Source: Methanosphaera sp. ISO3-F5 (GTDB lineage Archaea > Methanobacteriota > Methanobacteria > Methanobacteriales > Methanobacteriaceae). From it: a stretch of DNA of 64,000 nucleotides. The notes beneath the pieces were generated by a model. It saw only the letters and a list, made by a program, of their open reading frames with translations. It made no database searches and was not told the DNA's origin. The DNA lies in the NCBI RefSeq assembly GCF_034480035.2, contig NZ_CP118753.2:124001-188000 (forward strand). The letters are read 5' to 3'. A program made the position numbers and the translations under genes. Every line of letters starts with the position of its first letter. Positions within the stretch are counted from its first letter, which is position 1. This document shows positions 50,965-59,875 of this stretch, piece by piece.

Positions 50965-51188
50965 ATTCACCAATCCTTTTTTTAATATTTTTTATTTTAA
51001 TAGTTAGAAGTAATCTTTTCTTATTTTAAAAGAAGACAATAATAAACTCTCCTGTAAATCACAGATTATAAAATATCGCAGATCCAGCATATTTCTTCTT
51101 ATTTAAATTTTAACAGAAACTGTATTATAACACACATATAAGACTATTTAATATGTTATAATTATGATATAAGTACTGATATAATTAT

Positions 51189-51830
51189 CTACTTATTCAA
51201 TAGTAATTCTGGATGTTCTAAGTATTGTTCTACTTTTTCATAGAATAATTTGAAATGATATCCAAATATGAATACATGGCTTGCAGTTAATGAAATAGGG
51301 ATTTTTCCATCAACTAGTTTTCCCCAAGCTATAACGGGCATTAATTGGTTAGGTGAGGCTATGATGTTGGTCATTGAGTCAAAGTTTATCCAAGGAATGC
51401 AAGATAAGTTACATATAGGTAGTATGTCTCTTAATGATGGCTCAACTAGGAATTGATTGTTTTCTATATTTTTTTTCTTATTTTCTATATATTCATTATA
51501 TTTTTCTAATGATCCTAGTTCTGAAAGAGGGGGGATTTCTATTTCTCTAATGCTATGGTCTTCTTGCATTATTGGACTAATAGCATTTATCTTTTCATAC
51601 TCGTAGACTTTGCCATCTATTATTCTTCTTTTAAATTCAGGTATTTCATTTATTGCTTCTAAGATGCATGATGCAGTCATGTTGAAGAAAGGTATGTTAT
51701 TTTTTTTAGAATATGTATATGTTTTTTGAGCATTTACTCTTACTGTCATGGAGTATCTTGATGTTAGAAAATCTTGGAAAGGTAATTCTTCTACTTTAAT
51801 ATCTAATTCTGTTTTAGGATATTGACCCAT
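51189..51830 (-). CDS. chloramphenicol acetyltransferase-like protein with altered active site
   Basis: A 213-residue protein with the CAT fold from N-terminus (SRYSMTVRVNAQKTYTYSKK) to C-terminus. The segment IPWINFDSMTNI and the final ISLTASHVFIFGYHFKLFYE correspond to the CAT catalytic loop HHxxxDG. The His five residues before the Gly is kept, but the first His is Ser and the structural Asp is Phe. It may acylate a different substrate. Start ATG 51830 follows AGGAGAATAATAAA. It is a single gene. Confidence 0.75.
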   Translation of the reverse strand: MGQYPKTELDIKVEELPFQDFLTSRYSMTVRVNAQKTYTYSKKNNIPFFNMTASCILEAINEIPEFKRRIIDGKVYEYEKINAISPIMQEDHSIREIEIPPLSELGSLEKYNEYIENKKKNIENNQFLVEPSLRDILPICNLSCIPWINFDSMTNIIASPNQLMPVIAWGKLVDGKIPISLTASHVFIFGYHFKLFYEKVEQYLEHPELLLNK

Positions 51831-52212
51831 TTTATTATTCTCCTTTTTGTGCTAAATTATATATACTTTATTTTATAAATAATCATATAATAAATTTAGG
51901 AAATTGAGAAATATGTGTATATCAGTAGCAGTATTTGCTTCTTTAATTAGAATATAATATTCGATTTTTTGTTGAATTAATGAAGATTAATTAAAATTTA
52001 AATATAAGGGCACTCGCTCGACAATTTTTAAATCAAATACTCACTGTAATCATTCTAAAATGCACATATTTACTTATTTAATGCTATTTTTTTTAGAAGA
52101 TTATATTATTATTTGCATTGTTATTATATTAAAATATTGTCCATATATTTACTTTTTAATTAATTTTTATTTGTATTTTAGAATTTTATATGTTATTTAA
52201 GGAGTAAATTAT
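51831..52212. other. non-coding region upstream of the MATE gene
   Basis: About 380 bp of AT-rich sequence without a gene. One short GC-rich patch (GGGCACTCGCTCGAC, near 52008) stands out. AAGGAG at 52199 is the ribosome-binding site of the MATE gene. Confidence 0.5.
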
Positions 52213-53613
52213 ATGAAAGAAAAATTTTCAAAAAGAGAAGAAACTGAAGGAGTAAATTTATTAAGAGGAAATCCAAAAGAAGCAGTACTAAAATTATCAA
52301 TACCATTGATGTTATCAATGATGATAATATCGTTATATAATATTATTGACTCTTTTTGGATAGCAGGATTAGGGGCAGATGAATTAGCTGCAGTAGGATT
52401 TGTCATACCACTTGAATTTTTAATAATCAGTATAGGAACATCAATGGGTGCAGGTATAACATCTGTTGTATCAAAATATATTGGACAAAAAGATGATAAA
52501 ATGGCTGATAACTCAGCAACACATTCAGTCATATTGTCATTAATAGTCTCCATAATTGTAACGGTTATATTTACAGTTTTCATGAAAGAATTACTTATTT
52601 GTATGGGTGCAAGAGGCATGGCTCTTAATTATGCAATGCAATATGCACGTATATACTTTGTAGGAAGTATATTTGTTGTAATGCCAAATGCTTTATATGG
52701 GCTGCTAAGATCAGAAGGAGATAACAAACGTACAATGTATGTAATGGTATTTTGTGCAGTAATAAATATGATACTTGATCCAATATTTATATACTCACTT
52801 GATATGGGAATGTTTGGAGCAGCATTATCAACGGTATTATCATTAATAATGGTGCTTTTTGTAATAATCTACTGGATTTACATCAAAAAGGACACTTATC
52901 TAAAACCAACATTATCTCACTTTAACTACAAACCGGAAATATTCCGAGATATACTAAAAGTAGCCATTCCATCTATATGTGAGATGATATTTATAACATT
53001 TATCACAGCTATGATGCACTTTATAATACTTGCAGTATCAACAACAGATTCAGTAGCAGTATTTGAAAATGGATGGAGAATGGTAACACTTGCAACAGAA
53101 CCAATGATGGCAATATCTGTTGCATTAATCTCAATAATTGCAACAAACTATGGAGCACAAAAATATGAAAACATGAGGATAGCTTATAATTACTCTATGA
53201 AAATAGGAACAATATTAGGTGTACTATCATTAGTAGTATTTTTAGTATTTGCACCACAAATTGCATACATATTCTCCTATGGAGAAACAAGCATAAGACT
53301 ATTTGAACCAACAGTAGAATTCTTCCACATATTTGCATGGTTCTTCATAGTGTTCCCAGGAGGAGTAATATCCACATATATGTTTCAGGGTCTCGGAAAA
53401 GGGACAACGTCTCTTATATTCACAATAATCAGAGAAGCAATATGTGCAACACTGTTTGCAGTACTGTTTGGAGTAATACTAAAATGGGGAATAAATGGAG
53501 TATGGTTTGGAATTCTTGTTGGATATACTATTGGAGGATTAATAGCAATAATATCTGCAAATAACTATTTAAATAAACTAGTAAAAGAAAATAAAACAGA
53601 AAATACCTCTTAA
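52213..53613 (+). CDS. MATE-family efflux transporter
   Basis: A 466-residue membrane protein with 12 predicted helices in two similar halves. It starts with the MATE pattern LLRGNPKEAVLKLSIPLMLS and has DSFWIAGLGADELAAVGF, GAGITSVVSKYIGQK and FQGLGKGTTSLIFTIIRE. MATE proteins export cationic drugs or metabolites by Na+ or H+ antiport. It is closest in style to the NorM/DinF group of methanogens and clostridia. A clear terminator follows. Confidence 0.92.
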   Translation: MKEKFSKREETEGVNLLRGNPKEAVLKLSIPLMLSMMIISLYNIIDSFWIAGLGADELAAVGFVIPLEFLIISIGTSMGAGITSVVSKYIGQKDDKMADNSATHSVILSLIVSIIVTVIFTVFMKELLICMGARGMALNYAMQYARIYFVGSIFVVMPNALYGLLRSEGDNKRTMYVMVFCAVINMILDPIFIYSLDMGMFGAALSTVLSLIMVLFVIIYWIYIKKDTYLKPTLSHFNYKPEIFRDILKVAIPSICEMIFITFITAMMHFIILAVSTTDSVAVFENGWRMVTLATEPMMAISVALISIIATNYGAQKYENMRIAYNYSMKIGTILGVLSLVVFLVFAPQIAYIFSYGETSIRLFEPTVEFFHIFAWFFIVFPGGVISTYMFQGLGKGTTSLIFTIIREAICATLFAVLFGVILKWGINGVWFGILVGYTIGGLIAIISANNYLNKLVKENKTENTS

Positions 53614-53629
53614 TATTTCCAATCAATCA

Positions 53630-53666
53630 GTTGGCTACCATTTATAGCCAACTCCAACTCTTTTTT
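53630..53666 (+). terminator. hairpin terminator after the MATE gene
   Basis: GTTGGCTA (53630-53637) pairs with TAGCCAAC (53645-53652), a GC-containing 8-bp stem in an AT-rich region, followed by TTTTTT at 53661-53666. Confidence 0.7.
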
Positions 53667-53838
53667 AATTCAATTTTAATTATAATTCTTTGAATACATT
53701 TAATTAATAATATTCATTAAGTATATATGATTAAAAATAGGTAATTATTCATATTCCTATCTAAATATAAAAATCGCAAAATGATAAAGAACATCATTTC
53801 AAGTAAGAAGATAGAGGGGGGGGGAACTGTAAAACTAC

Positions 53839-54128
53839 CATTTATGCATATTAACAGACTTTGAAGAACTAACAATACATGATACAACAATAAAACCAGA
53901 TAAAAACCAAAGTGCAAGCATAGAACGAATTAAATGCTACAAACACATAGAATACATAGAAATTGGTGAAATGTACAACATATTCAGTAAAAACGTAGTA
54001 CTAAGTAAAATTTGATAACTATGCAAACAGCATAACATGACAAAAAAGGAACCAGTACAAGATAAATGTATAAATCCGATTTTGATTATTTTTTGGAAGA
54101 ATTTGATGATAAATTTAAAAAGGAATGA
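53839..54128 (+). pseudogene. fragment of a type IIG (Eco57I-like) restriction-modification gene
   Basis: A frame with an upstream stop reads LCILTDFEELTIHDTTIKPD and then ERIKCYKHIEYIEIGEMYNIFSKNVVL, matching the N-terminal region of fused endonuclease/methyltransferases (LTDFEE-x-YDxRIKP... IYNxFSKEAV). After one shift it continues FDNYANSIT, then TKKEPVQDK, and after another DYFLEEFDDKFKKE before TGA. At least two frameshifts and a missing start show decay. A run of nine G (53816-53824) lies directly upstream. Confidence 0.7.
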
Positions 54129-54172
54129 ATAGGATCAGTTTATATGATTATAATATATTATGGAGGCTAAAA

Positions 54173-54649
54173 ATGTCTAAAGAATCTGAAATATTTTTAA
54201 GAAAAATGTTTAATTATTTTAAAGAAAATAACTCTAAAGGAAGATATTTACATTATATGCCCGAAAAAGAGTTTTCTGAAATATTGGCACCGTTAACAGA
54301 TTTTTTCAAAGAAATGGATTATGTTACTTATGATTCTAAAAAAGCTACAATCACGATGATAACTAAATCAGGCCAAGTATATGCTCTTAAAGATATAATC
54401 TCTTTTAATAATAATTATTCAGAGGACCTCTGTATTATTGGTGTGGGTAATAAAGTATCATCAGTTAATCATGATGCAGGTGGTGCAGTTATTGGATTTC
54501 AAGTAAACATACAGAAATATAAAGAAATTATAGAGGAATATGGTTATGATCCAGACTTTGAAGATAACGATGAAGAATTGGATGAGGAATATATTGACCG
54601 TATTTTGTCTTTATTTAAATCAAATAATATTAAAAAGCAAGATATTTAA
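54173..54649 (+). CDS. hypothetical protein
   Basis: A 158-residue acidic protein, probably alpha/beta, with a basic helical N-terminus (ESEIFLRKMFNYFKENNSKG) and an acidic C-terminus. No motif recognised. GGAGGCT precedes the ATG at 54173; the in-frame ATG at 54125 lies inside the restriction-gene relic and is rejected. It faces a toxin gene on the opposite strand, 15 bp from its end. Confidence 0.6.
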   Translation: MSKESEIFLRKMFNYFKENNSKGRYLHYMPEKEFSEILAPLTDFFKEMDYVTYDSKKATITMITKSGQVYALKDIISFNNNYSEDLCIIGVGNKVSSVNHDAGGAVIGFQVNIQKYKEIIEEYGYDPDFEDNDEELDEEYIDRILSLFKSNNIKKQDI

Positions 54650-54664
54650 TTATATCTTATTTTT

Positions 54665-54943
54665 TTAATATTTTCTGTAAATATTTGCTCTATCATCCAC
54701 ATCTATAAATTCAACAAATTTTTTCTTAGTATTAACATAGTATACTATTCTATAGTTTCCAACTCGATATCTTTTACATTTTGGACATTTTTTACTTTTT
54801 AATTGTCTATTTGTTGAATTGAATGGATTTTTGGTTATAATGTCTAAACTATTGAGTATATTGTCATATAGTTCTTTATTTGTTTTTGAGTATTTTGATA
54901 GCTTTTTTAAGAATAATTTTGTTGGTTTTTTAGAATATTTCAT
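54665..54943 (-). CDS. RelE/ParE-superfamily toxin
   Basis: A 92-residue protein with the RelE fold order: helical N-terminus (KLFLKKLSKYSKTNKELYDN), then RQLKSKKCPKCKRYRVGNYRIVYYV and the C-terminal DVDDRANIYRKY. The RVGNYRIVY strand and final basic tail are typical of mRNA-cleaving or gyrase-targeting toxins. A CPKC motif before the core strand is unusual. It overlaps the antitoxin gene by 4 bp (ATGA). Confidence 0.8.
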   Translation of the reverse strand: MKYSKKPTKLFLKKLSKYSKTNKELYDNILNSLDIITKNPFNSTNRQLKSKKCPKCKRYRVGNYRIVYYVNTKKKFVEFIDVDDRANIYRKY

Positions 54944-55206
54944 ATTGTGCCTTCAGATTCTAATCTTTCTAGTTCTTCATCAATGTTATCAAAGTCTACT
55001 TCGATTATATCACTGTAATCTTCATTTTCTATTTTTTCTATGCATTTGTTATAGTAGTCTGCTTGATCATCTTCAAATTCTTCAGAATATTGTTCGTTAT
55101 GTTCATTAATTAATTTGAGAATAATGTCATTGTATGTATCTTTTTTATTACCTATTTCTGATAACATTGAATGTACTTCTTGTGTTACTTTAATTGTTTT
55201 CATCAT
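54940..55206 (-). CDS. antitoxin of the RelE-type pair
   Basis: An 88-residue acidic protein. The N-terminus (KTIKVTQEVHSMLSEIGNKK, then DTYNDIILKLINEH) is a ribbon-helix-helix-like DNA-binding segment of the VapB/DUF7557 kind. The rest is very acidic, as expected for the part that wraps the toxin. ATG at 55206 follows GTGAG. Three direct repeats and a palindrome upstream (55409-55522) are candidate operators. Confidence 0.78.
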   Translation of the reverse strand: MMKTIKVTQEVHSMLSEIGNKKDTYNDIILKLINEHNEQYSEEFEDDQADYYNKCIEKIENEDYSDIIEVDFDNIDEELERLESEGTI

Positions 55207-55408
55207 ATTTCTCACTCATTATTATTGTTTACACATTTTATTCTTAGTTTTATTTTTTCTATTATTTATACTTGGTGTACTTTTTCTCCTTCATTTTCAT
55301 TTTTTCATTACTTTTATAATTTGATATTACTTCATGTATATGTAATGGTTGATTTTTACTATTTTAGTAAGTTTTCTATTTTTCAATATTTTTCATAAAA
55401 TGAGTTTG

Positions 55409-55522
55409 TTACTTTTTGTCTTCTGAGTGGTTAACATTTTTTTGTATTACTTTTTAGCTTAAATTCACCTAAAAAGTATTACTTTTTATCTATATTATTT
55501 CGTTATACATAGATATAACGAA
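55409..55522 (-). promoter_or_regulatory. direct repeats and palindrome upstream of the toxin-antitoxin operon
   Basis: On the minus strand, AAAAAGTAA-type units occur at about 55409, 55446 and 55482. The last is part of the symmetric AAAAAGTATTACTTTTT. Farther out, TTCGTTATA (55499-55507) and TATAACGAA (55514-55522) form a perfect 9-bp inverted repeat. The same AAAAAGTATTACTTTT core is also the rebuilt target site of the IS4-type element at 8608. Confidence 0.45.
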
Positions 55523-55852
55523 GTAAACTTTCAAATTTTTCTTTTGATCAAAAATTCTTCCAAAAATAGGGGTAATTTAGATTCATTTTTCATATATGAC
55601 ATATACACCAACAACTTAATATTTCGATTTTCAGACATACATTGCAAGTGTAACTACTATTTTTCTCATTTTCTACTTTATCTTTCCTACTATAAAAAGG
55701 AGTATCTTTTTTTCATTTTACTAAACTCGTTTATCCTCTCTAAAAATTTATATTTTTTATATTAATCATAATATTTTTATTTTCTATAACATCAATAATA
55801 AAATATAAATAATTTTAATTTTATAATTCTGTAAAATATTAAGTTGATCGTA

Positions 55853-56001
55853 ATGAATTCACGTTTCAGATGAAGTTCATAGAATTATAACAAACATGGA
55901 TAATAAAAAACAATCTTATAATGACATAATATACTGATAGAAAAAATATGGTCATGGAAGAATTTTCTGAAGAAGAATCTATAATTATTCAATATCTTTA
56001 A
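55853..56001 (+). pseudogene. antitoxin gene relic
   Basis: The frame at 55863 reads VSDEVHRIITNMDNKKQSYN and then DIIY followed by TGA. It matches the intact antitoxin at 54940-55206 (VTQEVHSMLSEIGNKKDTYNDII). The ATG at 55853 is out of frame with it, and an acidic tail MVMEEFSEEESIIIQYL follows in another frame. No toxin remains next to it. Confidence 0.6.
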
Positions 56002-56070
56002 ATAATAGCAACAAGAGATTTTACTGATAAAAACTTAGTCTTATATGAATCATTTTTTTTTAATATTTTT

Positions 56071-56335
56071 GGATTTGTTGTTCATTTTTTGAATACGTTT
56101 TTTGTTGTTTTTATTTTGGTTTTTTGTTTATTTATTTGTTGGGTATTGTTTGTATGTTGTGTTTTATTTTAATGGTTTTGTTTTTATTTTGGTTTTTGGA
56201 TTTGTTGTTCATTTTTTGAATACGTTTTTTGTTGTTTTTATTTTGGTTTTTTGTTTGTTTATTTGTTGGGTATTGTTTGTATGTTGTGTTTTATTTTAAT
56301 GGTTTTGTTTTTATTTTGGTTTTTGAATACGTTGA
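56071..56335. repeat. 127-bp GT-rich tandem repeat, just over two copies
   Basis: GGATTTGTTGTTCATTTTTT begins at 56071 and again at 56198, with near-identical sequence between. A third partial copy starts about 56318. The plus strand is almost free of C and has little A. Frames through it are low-complexity Phe/Val/Leu and are not believable genes. Confidence 0.85.
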
Positions 56336-56374
56336 AATTTATATAAACAATTAAAACTATAGAGTTGTGTTTAT

Positions 56375-57388
56375 ATGTCAATAAAAATATTTTTAAGTAG
56401 TAATCTTAGTGAATTCATCGAGGAACGTTTATTTATTTAAAAAAGTTTAGCTGAAGATCCCTTATTGAAAAATTGGATAACTATATTTTTGTTTGAGGAA
56501 GATGTTGAATCATCTTCTCCTCCACCAAAAGATATTTATGTTTCAGAAGTCAGAAATTCTGATATTTATATTGGTTTATTGGGTTATACTTATGGTAATA
56601 TTACTGAAGAGGGAATATCTGCAACAGAACTGGAATATAACGAATATAAAAAAATAAAATCGGATTATTTTTTCTATGTTAAATGGATGAATAAACGTGA
56701 AAAGGAAACAAATGAATTTATCAAGAGAATTCAACAAGAAACAACTTATACAACTTTTGATTCTAAAGAAGAATTGTTAACAGAAATAAAAAAGACAATT
56801 ATTTCTTATATGAATAAACGACTTTCATCAGACCCTTTTGATGAATCAATAATTAAAAATTCATCATTGGATGATGTGGATATTACATCATATGAAAGAT
56901 ATTTTGATTTTTTAAGTAATCAAGGTTTAAAATCTTTAAAAGGATATAGAGAAAAAACTGAAATTTTACAATATCTTCATGCAGGTGTTTTGATGGGTAC
57001 CACATTCCATTTAACTAATGCTGGTGCATTATTTTTCAGTAACAATATTAAAAAGTATAATATAGAACATGAAATTAAAATGGTTCGATTTGAAGGAAAA
57101 GATAGATTAACTATTATTGATTATCAAGAATCTCATGCACCCATTCCTATTTTATTAGATGATGTTGAAAATTTTTTCAAAAGAAATACGAGGCATGGAG
57201 TAATAGTAAAAGGTTTTAGAAGCGTTTCTATCCCAGAGTATCCATTTGAAGCTATTAGGGAAGCAATTGTTAATGCAATTGCTCATAAAGATTATACTAT
57301 TCCTGGAGATACAATAACCTTTTATATTTACTCCAATAGGATAGAAATAATAAGTCCCGGCAGATTTTTAGTACCTGTGGAAGATTAA
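56375..57388 (+). pseudogene. DUF4062 plus AlbA/HATPase-type protein, nonsense-mutated and 3'-truncated
   Basis: From ATG 56375 the frame reads MSIKIFLSSNLSEFIEERLF, then an in-frame TAA at 56438-56440, and continues in the same frame with [20 protein letters not shown] and [20 protein letters not shown], which is the DUF4062 N-terminal domain. Later residues include TNAGALFFS and [20 protein letters not shown], the C-terminal GHKL-type ATPase of Schlafen/AlbA_2 regulators, ending abruptly at ISPGRF. It is related to ATP-dependent regulators and some defence-linked proteins. Truncation coincides with the start of a restriction-gene fragment. Confidence 0.75.
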
Positions 57389-57687
57389 AAGGCGATTACA
57401 GGTATTCTAATACTTTGGTATATAATAACTATCCATTTCCTATGGACGTTTCAGAGGACTTGAAAGATAAAATAAGAAGCCAGGTAACTGAAATATTAAA
57501 AATAAGGGATAAGTATGATGATACATTGGCAAACTTATATGATCCATTAATCATGCCTCCTGATTTGAAAAAGGCTCATGAAAAGTTGGATAAACTTGTT
57601 GATAAGTGTTATCAGAGTAAAGCGTTTAAGAATGATGAAGAACGTATGAAGTTATTGTTTAAATTATATTCTGAGTATGGTGCTTAA
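57370..57687 (+). pseudogene. C-terminal fragment of an MmeI-like type IIL restriction-modification enzyme
   Basis: The frame reads [35 protein letters not shown] and TLANLYDPLIMPPDLKKAHE, ending KLLFKLYSEYGA. This is the conserved C-terminus of MmeI-type single-chain enzymes (CGRL, YRYSN, VYN, LYDP-MPP-L-KAH). The catalytic nuclease and methylase domains are gone. It is joined out of frame to the preceding ATPase pseudogene at about 57370. There is no start codon with a ribosome-binding site. Confidence 0.8.
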
Positions 57688-57880
57688 TTATGTGTTCCTC
57701 TTTTCAATTTTTTTTTATTAATTCAGTTATAATTTCTATATTTTATATTTATTAATTATTAAGTCACTTATAATTTATGTTATTATTTTATATTTTTTAT
57801 TAAGTCACTTTAAAAAATTATATATGCTTTTGTTTATAAATACTTATATATTAAGAATTGTATTCTATGTGTGGTTAGTT

Positions 57881-59098
57881 ATGGTTAAACGTTTGCAATA
57901 TATGGATAAATTAAGTAAATTAATGAATACTGATGATGTAAAAATAATCACCGGTGTTCGCCGATCAGGAAAAACACATTTAATTAAGTCGTTTATGGAT
58001 GAATTGAAAAGAAGTAATGTTCCTGATGAAAACATTATATATATTTCACTTGAAACAGGAAAGTATAGGCATATTCAGAAGGATACTCAGCTGGATGAGG
58101 TAATTTATGATTTAGTAAAGAATAATAAAGGTAAAATATACATGTTTTTTGATGAAATACATAGAGTTAATAACTGGGAGGAAGCTATTAATTCATATCG
58201 TGTGGATTTTGACTCAGACATATATGTCACGGGGTCTTATGCTAGAGTGCTTGGAGGAATCAATAGAACTGTATTATCTGGTAGATATGTAACTGTAAAA
58301 ATACATCCGTTTTCATACAAGGAATACCTTGACTACTATAAAGAAAAAGGATTAACTATTGATATAACAACTGAATTAAAACTATTTGAGGAGTATTTAA
58401 TTTATGGTGGATTGCCGGGTCATCTGAAATATGAGGGTGGTGATGAAAAAGATGATTACCTGTTGGATGTTTATAATTCCATAATGTTAAATGATATTTT
58501 TGATTTAGAGAAGATAACCTCAACAGATTTGTATCGTAAACTAATTGAGTATGTGGTAATTAATATTGGGAACTTGTTTTCTGTAAATTCCATAAAAAAA
58601 TATTTAAAATCTGAGGGTCGTAATTCTCACCCTGATACTATAATGAATTATATTTTATATGCAACTAATGCTTATTTGTTATATCAAGTTAAACGTGAAA
58701 GCATTAAGAAGAAAGAAGTACTTAAAACACTTGAAAAATATTATGTAGTTGATATAGGATTTTATAATTTATTAATTAGTGATGAATTTAGGGATAGAGG
58801 TTTTATACTGGAAAACATAGTCTTTCTTGAGTTACTTAGGCGAGGATATGAAATAACTGTTGGAAACATTGCTCATAATGAAGTTGATTTTGTATGTAAA
58901 AAAAGAAGAAATAAAATTTATGTTCAAGTTTCTGAGTCATTGCTTGATGTAAAAACAAGAGAACGGGAATTTAAATCATTAGAATTGATACAGGATAATT
59001 ATCCGAAGTATATTTTAACAATGGATGGATATGATTATTCACGAAATGGTATAAAACATATGAATATACTTGATTTTCTCAAAGATGAAAATATATAA
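57881..59098 (+). CDS. DUF4143-type AAA ATPase
   Basis: A 405-residue ATPase. Walker A is ITGVRRSGKTHLIKS (residues 23-37) and Walker B KIYMFFDEIHRVNNW. The sensor segment YVTGSYARVLGGINRTVLSG followed by RYVTVKIHPFSYKEYL is diagnostic of this family. The C-terminal part is the DUF4143 nuclease-like domain (FILENIVFLELLRRGYEITV ... NEVDFVCKK). Cellular function in archaea is unknown. ATG at 57881 is chosen; the longer frame from 57824 adds an unlikely hydrophobic leader. Confidence 0.85.
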   Translation: MVKRLQYMDKLSKLMNTDDVKIITGVRRSGKTHLIKSFMDELKRSNVPDENIIYISLETGKYRHIQKDTQLDEVIYDLVKNNKGKIYMFFDEIHRVNNWEEAINSYRVDFDSDIYVTGSYARVLGGINRTVLSGRYVTVKIHPFSYKEYLDYYKEKGLTIDITTELKLFEEYLIYGGLPGHLKYEGGDEKDDYLLDVYNSIMLNDIFDLEKITSTDLYRKLIEYVVINIGNLFSVNSIKKYLKSEGRNSHPDTIMNYILYATNAYLLYQVKRESIKKKEVLKTLEKYYVVDIGFYNLLISDEFRDRGFILENIVFLELLRRGYEITVGNIAHNEVDFVCKKRRNKIYVQVSESLLDVKTREREFKSLELIQDNYPKYILTMDGYDYSRNGIKHMNILDFLKDENI

Positions 59099-59204
59099 TG
59101 TAAAATTTTAAAGAGATAATTATTGATGATAGTACTGTGGGTTTTATGTTATTTGCATAATTTATATATATTATATAATTTATATACTTCGTATAGGTGA
59201 ATTT

Positions 59205-59441
59205 ATGGATGCAACAAGTATAAGGATAAGTAAACTAATAAATAAACGGTTAACTGATTTAGCTCGAAAAAATCAATCATATGATAATTTAATTAATGAA
59301 ATATTGGATAGGAATGAACGTTTATTTGATTTAAATGATATTGATGAGGAATATGAAAGTCATTTAGAAAATATTATTAAAGAAGATAATTTTAATGAGT
59401 ATGAAAATGATGAAGAATTTATTAATGCTATGAGAGGTTAA
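59205..59441 (+). CDS. antitoxin-like protein of a broken toxin-antitoxin pair
   Basis: A 78-residue acidic protein with a DNA-binding N-terminus (SIRISKLINKRLTDLARKNQ, SYDNLINEIL) and an acidic C-terminus ending FINAMRG. The layout matches VapB/RelB-like antitoxins. AGGTGAATTT precedes the ATG, and TATAATTTATATAC just before is a promoter-like sequence. The toxin gene that follows by 7 bp carries a nonsense mutation. Confidence 0.75.
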   Translation: MDATSIRISKLINKRLTDLARKNQSYDNLINEILDRNERLFDLNDIDEEYESHLENIIKEDNFNEYENDEEFINAMRG

Positions 59442-59448
59442 TAAAATT

Positions 59449-59697
59449 ATGAAACTAAGAATAAGTAATGAAGCAGAAATTTTTATTCGAAAATCTAAAA
59501 ATCCTCTTAAAGATAGGGTTATATGTAATATTTTATCCATTTAAAAAGTTTATTATCATAAAAAATATAAAAATATTAAAACAAAAAGACCTTTTAAACG
59601 TTCTAGGTGTGGGTATAGGATTATCTTATTTGTTGATGGAAAAGAGGATGCACTAAATATTGTAGATATCATTCATAGAAAGAAGATTTATAAGTAA
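59449..59697 (+). pseudogene. RelE-type toxin gene with a premature stop
   Basis: The frame from ATG 59449 reads MKLRISNEAEIFIRKSKNPL and KDRVICNILSI, then TAA at 59542-59544, and continues in frame with KRPFKRSRCGYRIILFVDGK and ALNIVDIIHRKKIYK to a stop at 59697. The Arg-rich core strand (RCGYRIILFVD) and final IIHRKKIYK tail are those of RelE/ParE-like toxins. A single nonsense change therefore inactivates the toxin while the antitoxin stays intact. Confidence 0.75.
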
Positions 59698-59875
59698 TTA
59701 TTTTTTTCACATAAAGTTTGTCTAATTTTTATGAAAATAATTTTTCTAGTTAAAAATAATTTACTATGGGTGTGTTATTATGTCTGTAGATAAAAAAATA
59801 TATTCCTACATATCTATCAAGTAATGTGGATAAATAATTTATAATTTTAATATTTTGGATTTGTTGGTGGTTGTA

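Noticed and set aside
53717-53917. 66-codon minus-strand frame over the G tract
   Set aside because: It is antisense to the restriction-gene fragment, and the protein is low-complexity Leu/Phe without a ribosome-binding site.
55544-55765. 73-codon plus-strand frame in the gene-free stretch
   Set aside because: Phe/Tyr/Leu-rich, no ribosome-binding site, and it spans the 25-bp repeat; most likely non-coding.
56102-56299. 65-codon frame across the GT-rich repeat
   Set aside because: It is a by-product of the tandem repeat and low complexity, with no start signal.
57415-57687. Separate 90-residue gene starting at TTG 57415
   Set aside because: The conserved MmeI-type sequence continues upstream of the TTG ([14 protein letters not shown]), so this is a truncated gene rather than a small one.
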